12,214 bases of DNA, taken from the NCBI GenBank assembly GCA_903903365.1, contig CAIUYS010000227.1:1-12214 (forward strand). Reading direction: 5' to 3'. This stretch comes from an uncultured Methylococcaceae bacterium. Its GTDB lineage: Bacteria; Pseudomonadota; Gammaproteobacteria; Methylococcales; Methylomonadaceae. Positions 1 through 7,106 of this stretch are shown piece after piece. The notes below the pieces were generated by a model. It had not been told where the DNA came from. It searched no databases and saw nothing but the letters and a program-made list of their open reading frames with translations. Every line of letters begins with the position of its first letter. The stretch's first letter is position 1. The translations under genes were made by a program, and so were the position numbers.

Positions 1-499
1 CAAAAAAATAAGTGTCAGGAAAAAACAAGCCTTCCGGTTGCTTTACGTCAGCACCCAACTGAAACATTAACCCGTTATAATCAACTTGCTGCAAGGCATG
101 TTCAAGATTAGGATTATTCTTAATCTCCAACAATATTTCTTTAAAACTCCAACCTTCCGGAAAAGTAATTGCATACTGTTTGGTTTTTCCTTGCACAAAC
201 ACAGCTAATATTTCAGGCAGGGTTAAACCGGTGGCTAACTCGTATTCTCCGGTTTTAAGTTTTTTAACCGCTTTTTCGGAAACAGCAAGCACTTTAAACC
301 AGAGCGGTTTAACGTCTACGTTTTGGGCTAACAGCTTATCGGTAATCTGATTAAACGAGTCACCTTTATTGATTTCTATAACAACCGGCTTACCCACCAC
401 TGCCGGCGTGATTAAGGCGCGTTTAAAGTCTCGCCACACCCAACCACTGACAATAATTAACGCAAGCAATACACCCGCAATAATTTTAAAGGCCACCAC
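1..499 (-). CDS. mltG: Endolytic murein transglycosylase MltG (YceG), N-terminal part, truncated by window edge
   Basis: Inner-membrane lytic transglycosylase that cleaves nascent glycan strands and so sets their length. Translating the minus strand from a GTG at 499 gives one N-terminal membrane segment (IIAGVLLALIIVSGWVW, about residues 5-21), then the YceG/LysM-like region with FPEGWSFKEI and EGLFFPDTYFF, both characteristic of MltG. The catalytic Glu lies further on, beyond base 1, so the C-terminal half is missing here. Two consecutive in-frame GTG codons (497-499 and 494-496) can start it; the first has a GAGG six bases upstream and is preferred. It overlaps the end of pabC by 14 bp, the usual pabC-mltG arrangement, which suggests translational coupling. 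No ATG start is available near the family start. The family call is firm; the exact start is not. Confidence 0.9.
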   Translation of the reverse strand, partial: MVAFKIIAGVLLALIIVSGWVWRDFKRALITPAVVGKPVVIEINKGDSFNQITDKLLAQNVDVKPLWFKVLAVSEKAVKKLKTGEYELATGLTLPEILAVFVQGKTKQYAITFPEGWSFKEILLEIKNNPNLEHALQQVDYNGLMFQLGADVKQPEGLFFPDTYFF

Positions 500-1319
500 T
501 GGCTGCCTCATTTTGAAAGTGAGCGAGACAGTTTTGTAATTGACGCGTTATTTCGCCTACCGGAAAGCGGATATTTTCGATTTGTCTGACAGGCCAAATA
601 CCTACAATCGAATTACAGACAAAGACTTCATCGGCCGATAACAGCTCATCTTGAGTAAATATATGCTCTAGCGCAAAAATACCCTGTTCAGAAGATGTCG
701 CCATTAAAATACCGCGAATAATCCCTGCAACACCGGAAAACGTCAGTACTGAAGTATAAAGAGTGTGATTTTTAACATAGAAAAGATTAGTCATTGTTCC
801 CTCAATAACATGCCCGTTAATATCCAGCATAATACCTTCCTGAATTGCGGGATCAGTCCATTCCGCCCTCGCCAGTATTTGTTCAAGCCTGTTAAGATGT
901 TTAATACCTGCCAATGCCGGATTTAATCCCAAACGGGTATCACAAAAACGGGCGACTATCCCCTGCTCTTTATAGCTGCCTGGATAATCAGGAAATGGAT
1001 GTAAACTTAATACGCGGGTAGCCTGAATCACGTCAGGTTGACGATAACCTCGCCCGCCAGAACCGCGAGTGAGTATCAACTTAAGGACGGCATTACTTGA
1101 ATGTTCGGAAATTTTTTGAGCCTCAAAGGCAAGCAGCTCAGTACCCGGAAAAGGGATGTAAAGCCGCCGGCAACCAGCATTTAATCGATCGATATGCCGA
1201 TCAAGAAAAACAGGCTGCCCGTTGATCACGGCTATTGTTTCAAATAATCCATCACCGTATTGAAAACCCCTGTCGGATATTTCAATATGCTCCCTGCATT
1301 CACCATTAACCAGTATCAT
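486..1319 (-). CDS. pabC: Aminodeoxychorismate lyase (PLP fold type IV)
   Basis: Converts 4-amino-4-deoxychorismate to p-aminobenzoate and pyruvate in folate synthesis; cytoplasmic. The 277-residue protein is close to the E. coli length (about 269). Visible class-IV aminotransferase features: GDGLFETIAV with RHIDRL near residues 22-45, the TRGSGGRGYR segment near 84-93, the PLP-binding lysine in GIKHLNRLEQ (K140), and EGTMTNLFYV near 173, which matches the cofactor-phosphate region. Branched-chain aminotransferases and D-amino-acid transaminases share the fold, but the position between fabF and mltG and the GIKHLNR motif favour PabC. ATG start at 1319; no strong Shine-Dalgarno in front. It lies 30 bp after fabF and overlaps mltG, so it is probably co-transcribed with the fatty acid genes. 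Confidence 0.93.
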   Translation of the reverse strand: MILVNGECREHIEISDRGFQYGDGLFETIAVINGQPVFLDRHIDRLNAGCRRLYIPFPGTELLAFEAQKISEHSSNAVLKLILTRGSGGRGYRQPDVIQATRVLSLHPFPDYPGSYKEQGIVARFCDTRLGLNPALAGIKHLNRLEQILARAEWTDPAIQEGIMLDINGHVIEGTMTNLFYVKNHTLYTSVLTFSGVAGIIRGILMATSSEQGIFALEHIFTQDELLSADEVFVCNSIVGIWPVRQIENIRFPVGEITRQLQNCLAHFQNEAASGGL

Positions 1320-1349
1320 TCGTAGAGACGCAATACGTGCGCCTTTACC

Positions 1350-2594
1350 CTACTCGTACCGTTTAAAAACCAGAGAACCATTAGTGCCGCCAAAACCAAA
1401 TGAATTGGACATGGCCACATCAATTTTCATATTTCTTGCCGTGTTTGGGACAAAATCAAGATCGCACTCAGGGTCTTGATTTTCGAGATTGATGGTTGCC
1501 GGTGCAATTTGATCTTTAATGCTTAATGCAGTAATCACGGCTTCAATACCTCCGGCGGCACCTAACATGTGACCCAGCATGGATTTTGTAGAACTGATTG
1601 CTACGTTATAGGCATGATCGCCCAATGCCGCTTTCATCGCATGGGTTTCACCTAAATCACCGGCCGGCGTTGAGGTGCCATGCGCATTAATGTAGTCAAC
1701 ACTGTCAGCATTTAAACCGGCATCACGTAAGGCATTTCTCATGCACCGCGCTGCACCTTCACCACCAGCAGAAGGTGTCGTCATATGATAGGCGTCAGCA
1801 CTCATACCATAGCCGACTAATTCGGCATAAATTTTTGCGCCTCGGGCTTTGGCATGCTCCAGCTCTTCAAGCACCACAACACCCGCACCATCGCTTAATA
1901 CAAAGCCATCACGATCGCGATCCCAAGGACGACTGGCAGCTTGAGGATCATCATTACGACGTGACAAGGCCTTGGCTGAAGCAAAACCACCCATTGCCGT
2001 TGGTGATGTTGTACAGCGCTCTGCGCCACCGGCAATCATCACATCGGCATCGCCATATATTATCTTCCGTGCGGCATCGCCAATATTATGCGTGCCGGCT
2101 GCACAGGCAGTCACAATGGCAAAGTTAGGGCCTTTTAATCCGTATTTGATTGAAAGGTTACCTGAAATCATATTAATAATGTTGCCTGGAACAAAGAATG
2201 GCGAAATGCGACGAGGGCCGCTTTTCTCATAAGTTGCATAACATTCTTCAATACCGGTAATGCCGCCTATGCCTGAGCCGACCGCTACGCCAATCCGTTC
2301 TGCATTGGCTTCGGTGATTTCAAGTCCGGAATCTTCAATGGCTTGAGAACCTGCCGCCATACCGTAATGGATAAAAGCGTCCATCCGCTTGGCATCTTTG
2401 TCGGAAATATATTGGCTAATATCAAAATTTCTTATGACTCCGCCAAAAGTGCTGGCAAATGCAGAAATATCAAAAGAATCAATTGGACTGATGCCGCTTT
2501 TACCGTTAATAATGCCATCCCAAGTTTCTGAGACAGTGTTGGCTAAGCAGGTAACTGCACCCAATCCAGTTATTACAACTCGACGTTTGCTCAA
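1350..2594 (-). CDS. fabF: Beta-ketoacyl-[ACP] synthase II (KAS II)
   Basis: Condenses malonyl-ACP with acyl-ACP in the elongation cycle of type II fatty acid synthesis. It is 414 residues, the usual FabF length. The Cys-His-His triad is intact: C164 in VTACAAGTHN, H305 in NAHGTSTPAGD and H342 in GHMLGAAGG, with K337 in SSTKSMLGH and the C-terminal glycine-rich NSFGFGGTNGSLVF loop. The start codon is TTG (2592-2594), chosen because MSKRRVVITGLG aligns with the family N-terminus and no in-frame ATG or GTG lies just upstream. There is no convincing Shine-Dalgarno, so translation initiation may be weak. About 190 bp separate it from acpP, the widest gap in this block, and that gap holds a stable hairpin next to acpP. 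The N-terminal loop reads VTCLANT where many FabF proteins have VTPVGNT. Confidence 0.96.
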   Translation of the reverse strand: MSKRRVVITGLGAVTCLANTVSETWDGIINGKSGISPIDSFDISAFASTFGGVIRNFDISQYISDKDAKRMDAFIHYGMAAGSQAIEDSGLEITEANAERIGVAVGSGIGGITGIEECYATYEKSGPRRISPFFVPGNIINMISGNLSIKYGLKGPNFAIVTACAAGTHNIGDAARKIIYGDADVMIAGGAERCTTSPTAMGGFASAKALSRRNDDPQAASRPWDRDRDGFVLSDGAGVVVLEELEHAKARGAKIYAELVGYGMSADAYHMTTPSAGGEGAARCMRNALRDAGLNADSVDYINAHGTSTPAGDLGETHAMKAALGDHAYNVAISSTKSMLGHMLGAAGGIEAVITALSIKDQIAPATINLENQDPECDLDFVPNTARNMKIDVAMSNSFGFGGTNGSLVFKRYE

Positions 2595-2651
2595 TGTAAT
2601 GTACCGTAAGATAAGGGGAAGATAAAAATGAAGGGGTAGTGACTTAAAGAC

Positions 2652-2666
2652 CGTTGTTAAACAACG
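2652..2666. repeat. Short inverted repeat upstream of fabF
   Basis: CGTTG and CAACG arms flank a five-base AT loop and form a 15-bp near-palindrome about 58 bp before the fabF start. It sits just downstream of a possible -10 hexamer (2674-2679). It could be a protein binding site or a weak RNA hairpin. No match to a named operator is claimed. Confidence 0.4.
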
Positions 2667-2746
2667 TGAACAATTTATATTTTAATAATCCGGTGTGTTA
2701 CAGGATAATTGCGTACATTTTGTGCACGTTATTTACAAACAGCTAA

Positions 2747-2777
2747 CCAGTGAATGAACAATGTGCTCATCCACTGG
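2747..2777 (-). promoter_or_regulatory. Stable hairpin just downstream of acpP, possible partial terminator or mRNA 3' stabiliser
   Basis: On the minus strand CCAGTGGATGAGCA and TGTTCATTCACTGG form a 14-bp stem with loop CAT. Twelve pairs are Watson-Crick and two are G-U in the minus-strand RNA; the same two positions would be A-C mismatches in a plus-strand RNA, so the structure belongs to the acpP-fabF transcript. It starts nine bases after the acpP stop codon. The following bases (TTAGCTGTTTGTAAA) are only moderately U-rich, so full termination is doubtful. A partial terminator or a block to 3' exonucleases would raise AcpP over FabF. Confidence 0.6.
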
Positions 2778-2786
2778 AAATCAGTG

Positions 2787-3017
2787 TTACGCGTTTTTGC
2801 TCACGTAATCGATTGCTTGCTGAACAGTAGTGATTTTTTCAGCTTCATCGTCTGGAATTTCGCATTCAAATTCTTCTTCAAGAGCCATAACGAGTTCAAC
2901 TGTATCCAGAGAATCGGCACCGAGGTCATCTACAAATGAAGCATCGATAGCGATATCTTCTTTAACACCTAATTGCTCTGCTACAATCTTTTTTACTCGT
3001 TCTTCAATGTTACTCAT
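2787..3017 (-). CDS. acpP: Acyl carrier protein
   Basis: Small acidic carrier that holds growing acyl chains on 4'-phosphopantetheine in the cytoplasm and delivers them to the Fab enzymes, PlsX and other acyltransferases. The 76-residue protein is nearly the E. coli length (77 codons). The phosphopantetheine attachment serine is S36 in GADSLDTVELVMALEEEF, with the acidic helix II that docks partner enzymes intact. The open frame continues eight codons upstream, but the ATG at 3017 is chosen because MSNIEERVKKIV aligns with the family start and a GAGG lies about nine bases before it. It has its own promoter (3127-3154) in the gap after fabG and a stable hairpin after its stop, as expected for one of the most abundant cell proteins. 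Confidence 0.97.
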   Translation of the reverse strand: MSNIEERVKKIVAEQLGVKEDIAIDASFVDDLGADSLDTVELVMALEEEFECEIPDDEAEKITTVQQAIDYVSKNA

Positions 3018-3096
3018 AATTATTATCCTCAAACAACGCAATTTTCTCTATCTTAAGAAACTTACATTGGTATTGTTATTAGTTTTGACTGAATTC

Positions 3097-3119
3097 CCGT
3101 CTCCGGCAAATCCAGACGG
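3097..3119 (-). promoter_or_regulatory. Hairpin at the predicted 5' end of the acpP mRNA
   Basis: Minus-strand CCGTCT and AGACGG form a 6-bp stem around 11 bases, within which GG and CC can add two more pairs around ATTTG. The predicted start site from the promoter at 3127-3154 is near 3120, so the stem would begin at about the first transcribed base. A stem at the 5' end can shield mRNA from 5'-end-dependent RNase E decay (known for ompA); its role here is inferred. Confidence 0.5.
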
Positions 3120-3126
3120 TTTCGCA

Positions 3127-3154
3127 ATTATACTTAATATTACAACAATGTCAC
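3127..3154 (-). promoter_or_regulatory. Sigma-70-type promoter for acpP
   Basis: Minus strand: -35 GTGACA (3149-3154, five of six to consensus), 16-bp spacer, -10 TATAAT (3127-3132, perfect). The -35 box begins four bases beyond the fabG stop codon. The predicted start is near 3120, giving a leader of roughly 100 nt before the acpP ATG. It is one of the two best promoter matches I found in the window and allows acpP to be expressed independently of the upstream genes. Confidence 0.7.
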
Positions 3155-3158
3155 CAAA

Positions 3159-3887
3159 TTAAGGCATAAACATCCCACCATTGACATGCAGGGTTTCACC
3201 TGTGATATAACCTGCACCTGCCGAAGCAAGAAAGGCAACTGTGTGAGCAATTTCTTTTGCCTCGCCTAAACGGGACAAGGGAATGGATGCCAATAAGGCA
3301 TTTTTAATATCATCACTCAATTCCCGGGTCATATCCGTATCAATAAATCCAGGCGCGACGGTATTAACGGTAATATTGCGTGAACCGACTTCCTTCGCCA
3401 TTGACTTGGCAAAACCAACCATACCCGCTTTGGCGGCAGCATAATTGGCCTGCCCTGCATTACCCGTAAAGCCAACCACGGAGGAAATATTAATAATACG
3501 CCCTGTTTTAGCTTTCATCATACCGCGCAATACTGCCTTGCTCATCCGAAAAACAGACGTTAAATTGGTGTTGATAATGTCATCCCACTCATCATCCTTC
3601 ATCCGCATCAACAAATTATCCCTCGTAATACCTGCATTATTGACCAATATTGTCGGCGTACCAAACTCGTCGTTAATTGCTTTCATCACTTCCGCAATGG
3701 AGCCGACATCAGACACGTCAAGCTTAATACCCCGACCCTTTTCACCCAAATAAACGGAAATTGAATCAGCGCCAGCGTCCGATGTCGCGGTGCCAACAAC
3801 AAAAAATCCGTCATCAGCCAATCTTTCGGCAATGGCCCTGCCAATGCCACGACTGGCACCTGTTACTAAAGCTATTTGCTTAGTCAT
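3159..3887 (-). CDS. fabG: 3-oxoacyl-[ACP] reductase
   Basis: NADPH-dependent reduction of 3-ketoacyl-ACP to 3-hydroxyacyl-ACP, the first reductive step of each elongation cycle. It is a 242-residue short-chain dehydrogenase. Visible motifs: TGASRGIG nucleotide-binding loop (residues 9-16), LDVSD, NNAG (83-86), and the catalytic tetrad N108, S136, Y149 and K153 in the NISSVVG and NYAAAKAG motifs. The C-terminal GETLHVNGGMFMP is FabG-like. The ATG at 3887 has GGAG seven bases upstream and overlaps the end of fabD by eight bases (ATGACTAA), so the two are likely translationally coupled. Generic SDR alternatives are unlikely given the neighbours. The acpP promoter starts directly after its stop codon. 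Confidence 0.97.
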   Translation of the reverse strand: MTKQIALVTGASRGIGRAIAERLADDGFFVVGTATSDAGADSISVYLGEKGRGIKLDVSDVGSIAEVMKAINDEFGTPTILVNNAGITRDNLLMRMKDDEWDDIINTNLTSVFRMSKAVLRGMMKAKTGRIINISSVVGFTGNAGQANYAAAKAGMVGFAKSMAKEVGSRNITVNTVAPGFIDTDMTRELSDDIKNALLASIPLSRLGEAKEIAHTVAFLASAGAGYITGETLHVNGGMFMP

Positions 3888-4830
3888 TGAATTGCTCCAA
3901 CACCTTGTTTAACGTCTCAGAATTATAGATGGAAAGATGCTCTGCATCTTTGGCGATACGCTTGTTTAACCCAATCAGTACCTTGCCCGGGCCGCATTCA
4001 ACAAAGCGGGTAACACCTTCATCATGCATAAACTTAATGGTATCGACCCAGCGCACTGGTTTATAAAGCTGCTCTTTTAACGCATGGCGAATCTTTTCAG
4101 GCTCACCATGAGAGGCAACATCTACATTATGTATCAGCGTCATTTTTGGTTTATCAATCACTGTATTGAGCAGATAGCGATCCAGTTTTTCAGCCGCTGA
4201 TTGCATCAAGGCACAATGAGAAGGCACACTAACCGGCAACAATAAGGCACGTTTGGCACCCACTTCTTTTGCTGCATGCATTGCCCGTTCAACCGCCGCC
4301 AGATTACCGGCAATAACCACTTGACCCGGTGCATTAAAATTAACCGCCGAGACCACTTCATTTTCAGCGACTTGGGCACAAATAGCAACAACCTGGTGAT
4401 CTTCAAGCCCCAAAACTGCCGCCATTGACCCAACACCAGCTGGCACCGCCTCTTGCATTAATCGCCCCCTTTCAGCAACCAACTTGATGCCGTCTTCAAA
4501 AGACAAGGCATCCGAACAAACCAGCGCCGTATATTCACCAAGACTATGACCTGCCATCCAGTCTGGTCGAATAATGCTATGCTTACACCACACCTCCCAA
4601 ACAGCGACTCCGGCCGCCAACATGGCAGGCTGTGTATTTTGGGTTTGATTAAGATCTTCTTCCGGCCCCTTCGTAACGATAGCCCATAAATCCTTTCCCA
4701 GAACCTCGGATGCTCGACCAAAGATTTGTTTTACTTCGTCATGACTGTCCGCCAAATCTGACAACATACCCAGCGACTGGGAGCCCTGACCCGGAAAAAC
4801 AAAAGCCAAACTTTTCATTTGCTTGTTCAT
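3880..4830 (-). CDS. fabD: Malonyl-CoA:ACP transacylase
   Basis: Transfers malonate from CoA to AcpP, supplying the extender unit for FabH and FabF. Motifs (numbered from the ATG at 4830): FPGQGSQ near residue 12, the nucleophile S96 in GHSLGEYTAL, R121 in AERGRLMQ that binds the malonyl carboxylate, and H205 in VPSHCALM. Length is about 316 residues against 309 in E. coli. The start is uncertain: TTG 4836, ATG 4830 and ATG 4818 are all in frame. ATG 4818 would give MKSLAFVFPGQGSQ, close to the usual family N-terminus; none of the three has a clear ribosome binding site. It follows fabH after 17 bases and overlaps fabG by eight. Confidence 0.95.
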   Translation of the reverse strand: MNKQMKSLAFVFPGQGSQSLGMLSDLADSHDEVKQIFGRASEVLGKDLWAIVTKGPEEDLNQTQNTQPAMLAAGVAVWEVWCKHSIIRPDWMAGHSLGEYTALVCSDALSFEDGIKLVAERGRLMQEAVPAGVGSMAAVLGLEDHQVVAICAQVAENEVVSAVNFNAPGQVVIAGNLAAVERAMHAAKEVGAKRALLLPVSVPSHCALMQSAAEKLDRYLLNTVIDKPKMTLIHNVDVASHGEPEKIRHALKEQLYKPVRWVDTIKFMHDEGVTRFVECGPGKVLIGLNKRIAKDAEHLSIYNSETLNKVLEQFND

Positions 4831-4847
4831 TTTCAAAAACGCTTTAG

Positions 4848-5816
4848 TTAGTATTTAATTAATGCTGAACCCCAGGTAAACCCGGCACCAAAGGCTTCAA
4901 GCAAAATGACTTGTCCGCGTTTAATGCGTCCATCACGAACGGCTTCATTAAAGGCAAGCAGCACCGAAGCAGACGAGGTATTACCCTGATTTTCAAGCGT
5001 CACTACAACCTGATCCATGGACATTTTTAATTTTTTAGCGGTTGCCGCTATGATTCGTATATTCGCCTGATGGGGAACCAGCCAGTCAATTTCAGACCTG
5101 TCCATATTATTGGCTTCCAGTGTTTCATCGACAATGCGGCCCAGCGTATTAACAGCAACCTTAAACACCTCGTTGCCGCGCATATTGATGTAGCCAGCTT
5201 CATCCTTATTGTCATCGGTAGCCACTTGTGGATTTGGGCAATACAACAGGTCTTTATATTCCCCATCAGAATGAATGTGCGTAGACAAAACACCCATTTC
5301 GTCTGAGGCACTCAACAACAGAGCACCTGCGCCATCACCAAATAAAATACAGGTTCCCCTGTCCGTCCAGTCGACAATGCGCGAACAAATTTCAGAGCCC
5401 ACAATAAGTACTGTCTTGGCGGCACCTGACTTGATATATTGATCGGCTATGCTCAAGGCAAAAATCGAACCTGAGCAAGCGGCCTGCACGTCAAACGCAA
5501 CGGCATTTTTAATACCTAAGCGCTGTTGTAGCAAGCAACCGGTACTCGGATAAACATGATCAGGGGTTCCGGTTGCAACAATAATCAAATCAATGATTTG
5601 CGGATCACAACCGGCAGCCTCTATGGCCTGTCTGGCTGCAATTTCAGCCATGCTTGCAGCAGATTCGTTTAGACCGGCAATCCGACGACTTTTAATACCG
5701 GTTCGTTCATAAATCCAGCTATCTGAAGTTTCAACAGCCTCTGATATTTGCTCATTTGTGCGAACTTCTTCTGGTAGATAACCACCCGTACCAATTACTC
5801 TTGAATAACGAATCAT
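4848..5816 (-). CDS. fabH: Beta-ketoacyl-[ACP] synthase III
   Basis: Starts fatty acid chains by condensing acetyl-CoA with malonyl-ACP. The 322-residue protein has the KAS III Cys-His-Asn triad: C114 in VQAACSGSIFAL, H249 in WLVPHQANIRI and N279 in NQGNTSSASV. W34 (SDSWIYERTGI) and R38/R153-type residues of the CoA site are in place. The N-terminus (MIRYSRVIGTGGYLPEEVRTN) matches the family, so the ATG at 5816 is well supported. That ATG overlaps the plsX stop as ATGA, a classic coupling arrangement. PlsX-FabH-FabD-FabG order is conserved in Gammaproteobacteria. Nothing unusual is seen in the active site. Confidence 0.97.
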   Translation of the reverse strand: MIRYSRVIGTGGYLPEEVRTNEQISEAVETSDSWIYERTGIKSRRIAGLNESAASMAEIAARQAIEAAGCDPQIIDLIIVATGTPDHVYPSTGCLLQQRLGIKNAVAFDVQAACSGSIFALSIADQYIKSGAAKTVLIVGSEICSRIVDWTDRGTCILFGDGAGALLLSASDEMGVLSTHIHSDGEYKDLLYCPNPQVATDDNKDEAGYINMRGNEVFKVAVNTLGRIVDETLEANNMDRSEIDWLVPHQANIRIIAATAKKLKMSMDQVVVTLENQGNTSSASVLLAFNEAVRDGRIKRGQVILLEAFGAGFTWGSALIKY

Positions 5817-6841
5817 GCGATTTCTCTAAGAGCCAGGATTTTCTCCACTTGCTCGCTTATCTTTCTGATAACATCTTTTTCGACTTCACAAACAGCAAGC
5901 ACAATAGCCGTTTTAAAAGCGAGAACATCCGCCCCCCCGTGACTTTTAATAACCAACCCCCTAAGCCCCAAAAAACTTGCGCCATTGTATAAGCGAGGAT
6001 CTATACGCTGTTTAAAAGACTTCAAAACAGGATAGGCAATCAATCCCACCATCTTGGTCAGGATACTCTTGCCAAAAGCTTCTTTTAACACGGTGCCAAT
6101 CATTTTGGCCGCACCTTCAATGGATTTAAGTGCAACGTTACCCACAAAACCGTCAGTCACAATCAAATCAACTTTAATATTCCCGGCATTTAAAGAATTG
6201 CCTTCTACATAACCAATATAATTTAACGACGAATTTTCCAATAATTTTGCGGCTGCTTTGACCTGCTCGTTACCCTTGGTATCTTCTTCGCCAATATTTA
6301 ACAACCCCACTTTAGGATTATCAATTGCCTCAACTGCTTTAACCAATTCATTACCCATGATGGCAAATTGAAAAAGATGCTCAGCAGTGCAATCTACATT
6401 TGCCCCCAAATCAAGCACATGGGTATGCCCATAAATTGAAGGTAAGGTAGAAATAATGGCAGGACGATCAATGCCCGGGATCATTTTCAAAACAAAGCGT
6501 GCCGTCGCCATTAAAGCGCCGGTATTACCCGCGCTCACACAAGCGTCTGCATGGCCATCACGAACCAAATTGATAGCGACACGCATCGAGGAGTCTTTTT
6601 TGTTTTTTAGGGCTTTAGAGGGTGACTCATCCATTTCAACGCATTGAGAAGCGTGATGGATTGTGAGTCTATCTTGATAATAGTCCAATGGGTTCGGCAA
6701 TAACTGTTTAATTACAGATTCATTGCCTACTAAAATCAGCTTTAAGTCTGGATTGTTTTTTAAACAATCCAATGATGCCGGAATAGTGACTTCAGGACCA
6801 TGATCGCCGCCCATCGCATCAATTGAAATTGTTAAACTCAC
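5813..6841 (-). CDS. plsX: Phosphate acyltransferase PlsX
   Basis: Peripheral membrane enzyme that makes acyl-phosphate from acyl-ACP and phosphate, feeding PlsY for the first acylation of glycerol-3-phosphate. Visible family signatures: IDAMGGDHGPEVTIPASL at the N-terminus, SAGNTGALMA in the middle (about residues 94-103), VTDGFVGNVALKSIEGAAKM and RGLVIKSHGGAD near the C-terminus. The GTG at 6841 is chosen over a TTG at 6853, because it gives MSLTISIDAMGGD, the usual family start, and because the GGAG in this region abuts the TTG. From the GTG the GGAG is 12 bases away, so initiation may be modest. 342 residues, close to the family's usual size. A terminator-like hairpin lies in the 82 bp before it; the end overlaps fabH by four bases. 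Confidence 0.95.
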   Translation of the reverse strand: MSLTISIDAMGGDHGPEVTIPASLDCLKNNPDLKLILVGNESVIKQLLPNPLDYYQDRLTIHHASQCVEMDESPSKALKNKKDSSMRVAINLVRDGHADACVSAGNTGALMATARFVLKMIPGIDRPAIISTLPSIYGHTHVLDLGANVDCTAEHLFQFAIMGNELVKAVEAIDNPKVGLLNIGEEDTKGNEQVKAAAKLLENSSLNYIGYVEGNSLNAGNIKVDLIVTDGFVGNVALKSIEGAAKMIGTVLKEAFGKSILTKMVGLIAYPVLKSFKQRIDPRLYNGASFLGLRGLVIKSHGGADVLAFKTAIVLAVCEVEKDVIRKISEQVEKILALREIA

Positions 6842-6866
6842 GCTGATGAACAACTCCGCAGTTATT

Positions 6867-6895
6867 GAAGAAAGCCGAACCGGATAGGGTTCGGC
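6867..6895 (-). terminator. Terminator-like hairpin between rpmF and plsX (possible attenuator)
   Basis: Minus-strand GCCGAACC and GGTTCGGC form a perfect 8-bp GC-rich stem with loop CTATCC, followed by TTTCTTC. This looks like an intrinsic terminator, although the U-tract is short and interrupted. A second, weaker hairpin just upstream (GGCAT-gatgct-ATGCC, about 6893-6908) shares bases with the left arm, so the two cannot fully form together. Partial termination would give more L32 message than PlsX/Fab message. Confidence 0.6.
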
Positions 6896-6923
6896 ATAGC
6901 ATCATGCCAGAGCGGAAAGATTA

Positions 6924-7106
6924 TTAATCTTCGTCGCTTTTATTGACTATTTGACGACCTTTAAAAAAGCCGTCCGGGGTAACGTGATGACGCAAATGCA
7001 TTTCACCTGTGATGGCATCTTGAGACAATGCTCTACCTGTTAATGCATCATGTGAACGACGCTGACCACGTCTTGAACGCGATACTTTACTCTTTTGTAC
7101 GGCCAT
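6924..7106 (-). CDS. rpmF: 50S ribosomal protein L32
   Basis: Small basic protein of the large ribosomal subunit. The 60 residues align with E. coli L32 (57): MAVQKSKVSRSRRGQRRSHDAL at the N-terminus and GEMHLRHHVTPDGFFKGRQI at the C-terminus. It has no zinc-binding cysteines, so it is the Cys-free form of L32. GGAG lies seven bases before the ATG. The ATG overlaps the yceD stop by one base (TAATG). A strong hairpin follows the stop codon. The yceD-rpmF-plsX order is the standard gammaproteobacterial arrangement linking ribosome and lipid synthesis genes. Confidence 0.97.
   Translation of the reverse strand: MAVQKSKVSRSRRGQRRSHDALTGRALSQDAITGEMHLRHHVTPDGFFKGRQIVNKSDED

Larger units (their letters stand above)
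2595..2786. other. acpP-fabF intergenic region
   Basis: A 192-bp non-coding spacer with three notable items on the minus strand, in transcription order: the hairpin 2747-2777 next to the acpP stop, an AT-rich stretch with a TATAAA hexamer at 2674-2679 that might be a -10 for fabF (no good -35 about 17 bp upstream), and a short inverted repeat CGTTG-TTTAA-CAACG at 2652-2666. I see no small gene: the plus-strand open frame crossing acpP here is a shadow. Confidence 0.6.

Noticed and set aside
1775..2128. 117-codon plus-strand open frame inside fabF
   Set aside because: Antisense shadow of a well-conserved gene; low-complexity His/Arg/Ser-rich translation and no family features.
3018..3041. Eight-residue N-terminal extension of AcpP
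   Set aside because: The GAGG ribosome site and family alignment both point to the ATG at 3017; the extension covers the ribosome site.
2754..3162. Plus-strand open frames across acpP and its promoter
   Set aside because: They lie opposite acpP and its regulatory region, and their translations look like shadows (Ser/Ile-rich, no motif).
6842..6853. TTG start at 6853 for plsX
   Set aside because: GGAG abuts it directly, and the GTG at 6841 gives the standard family N-terminus.
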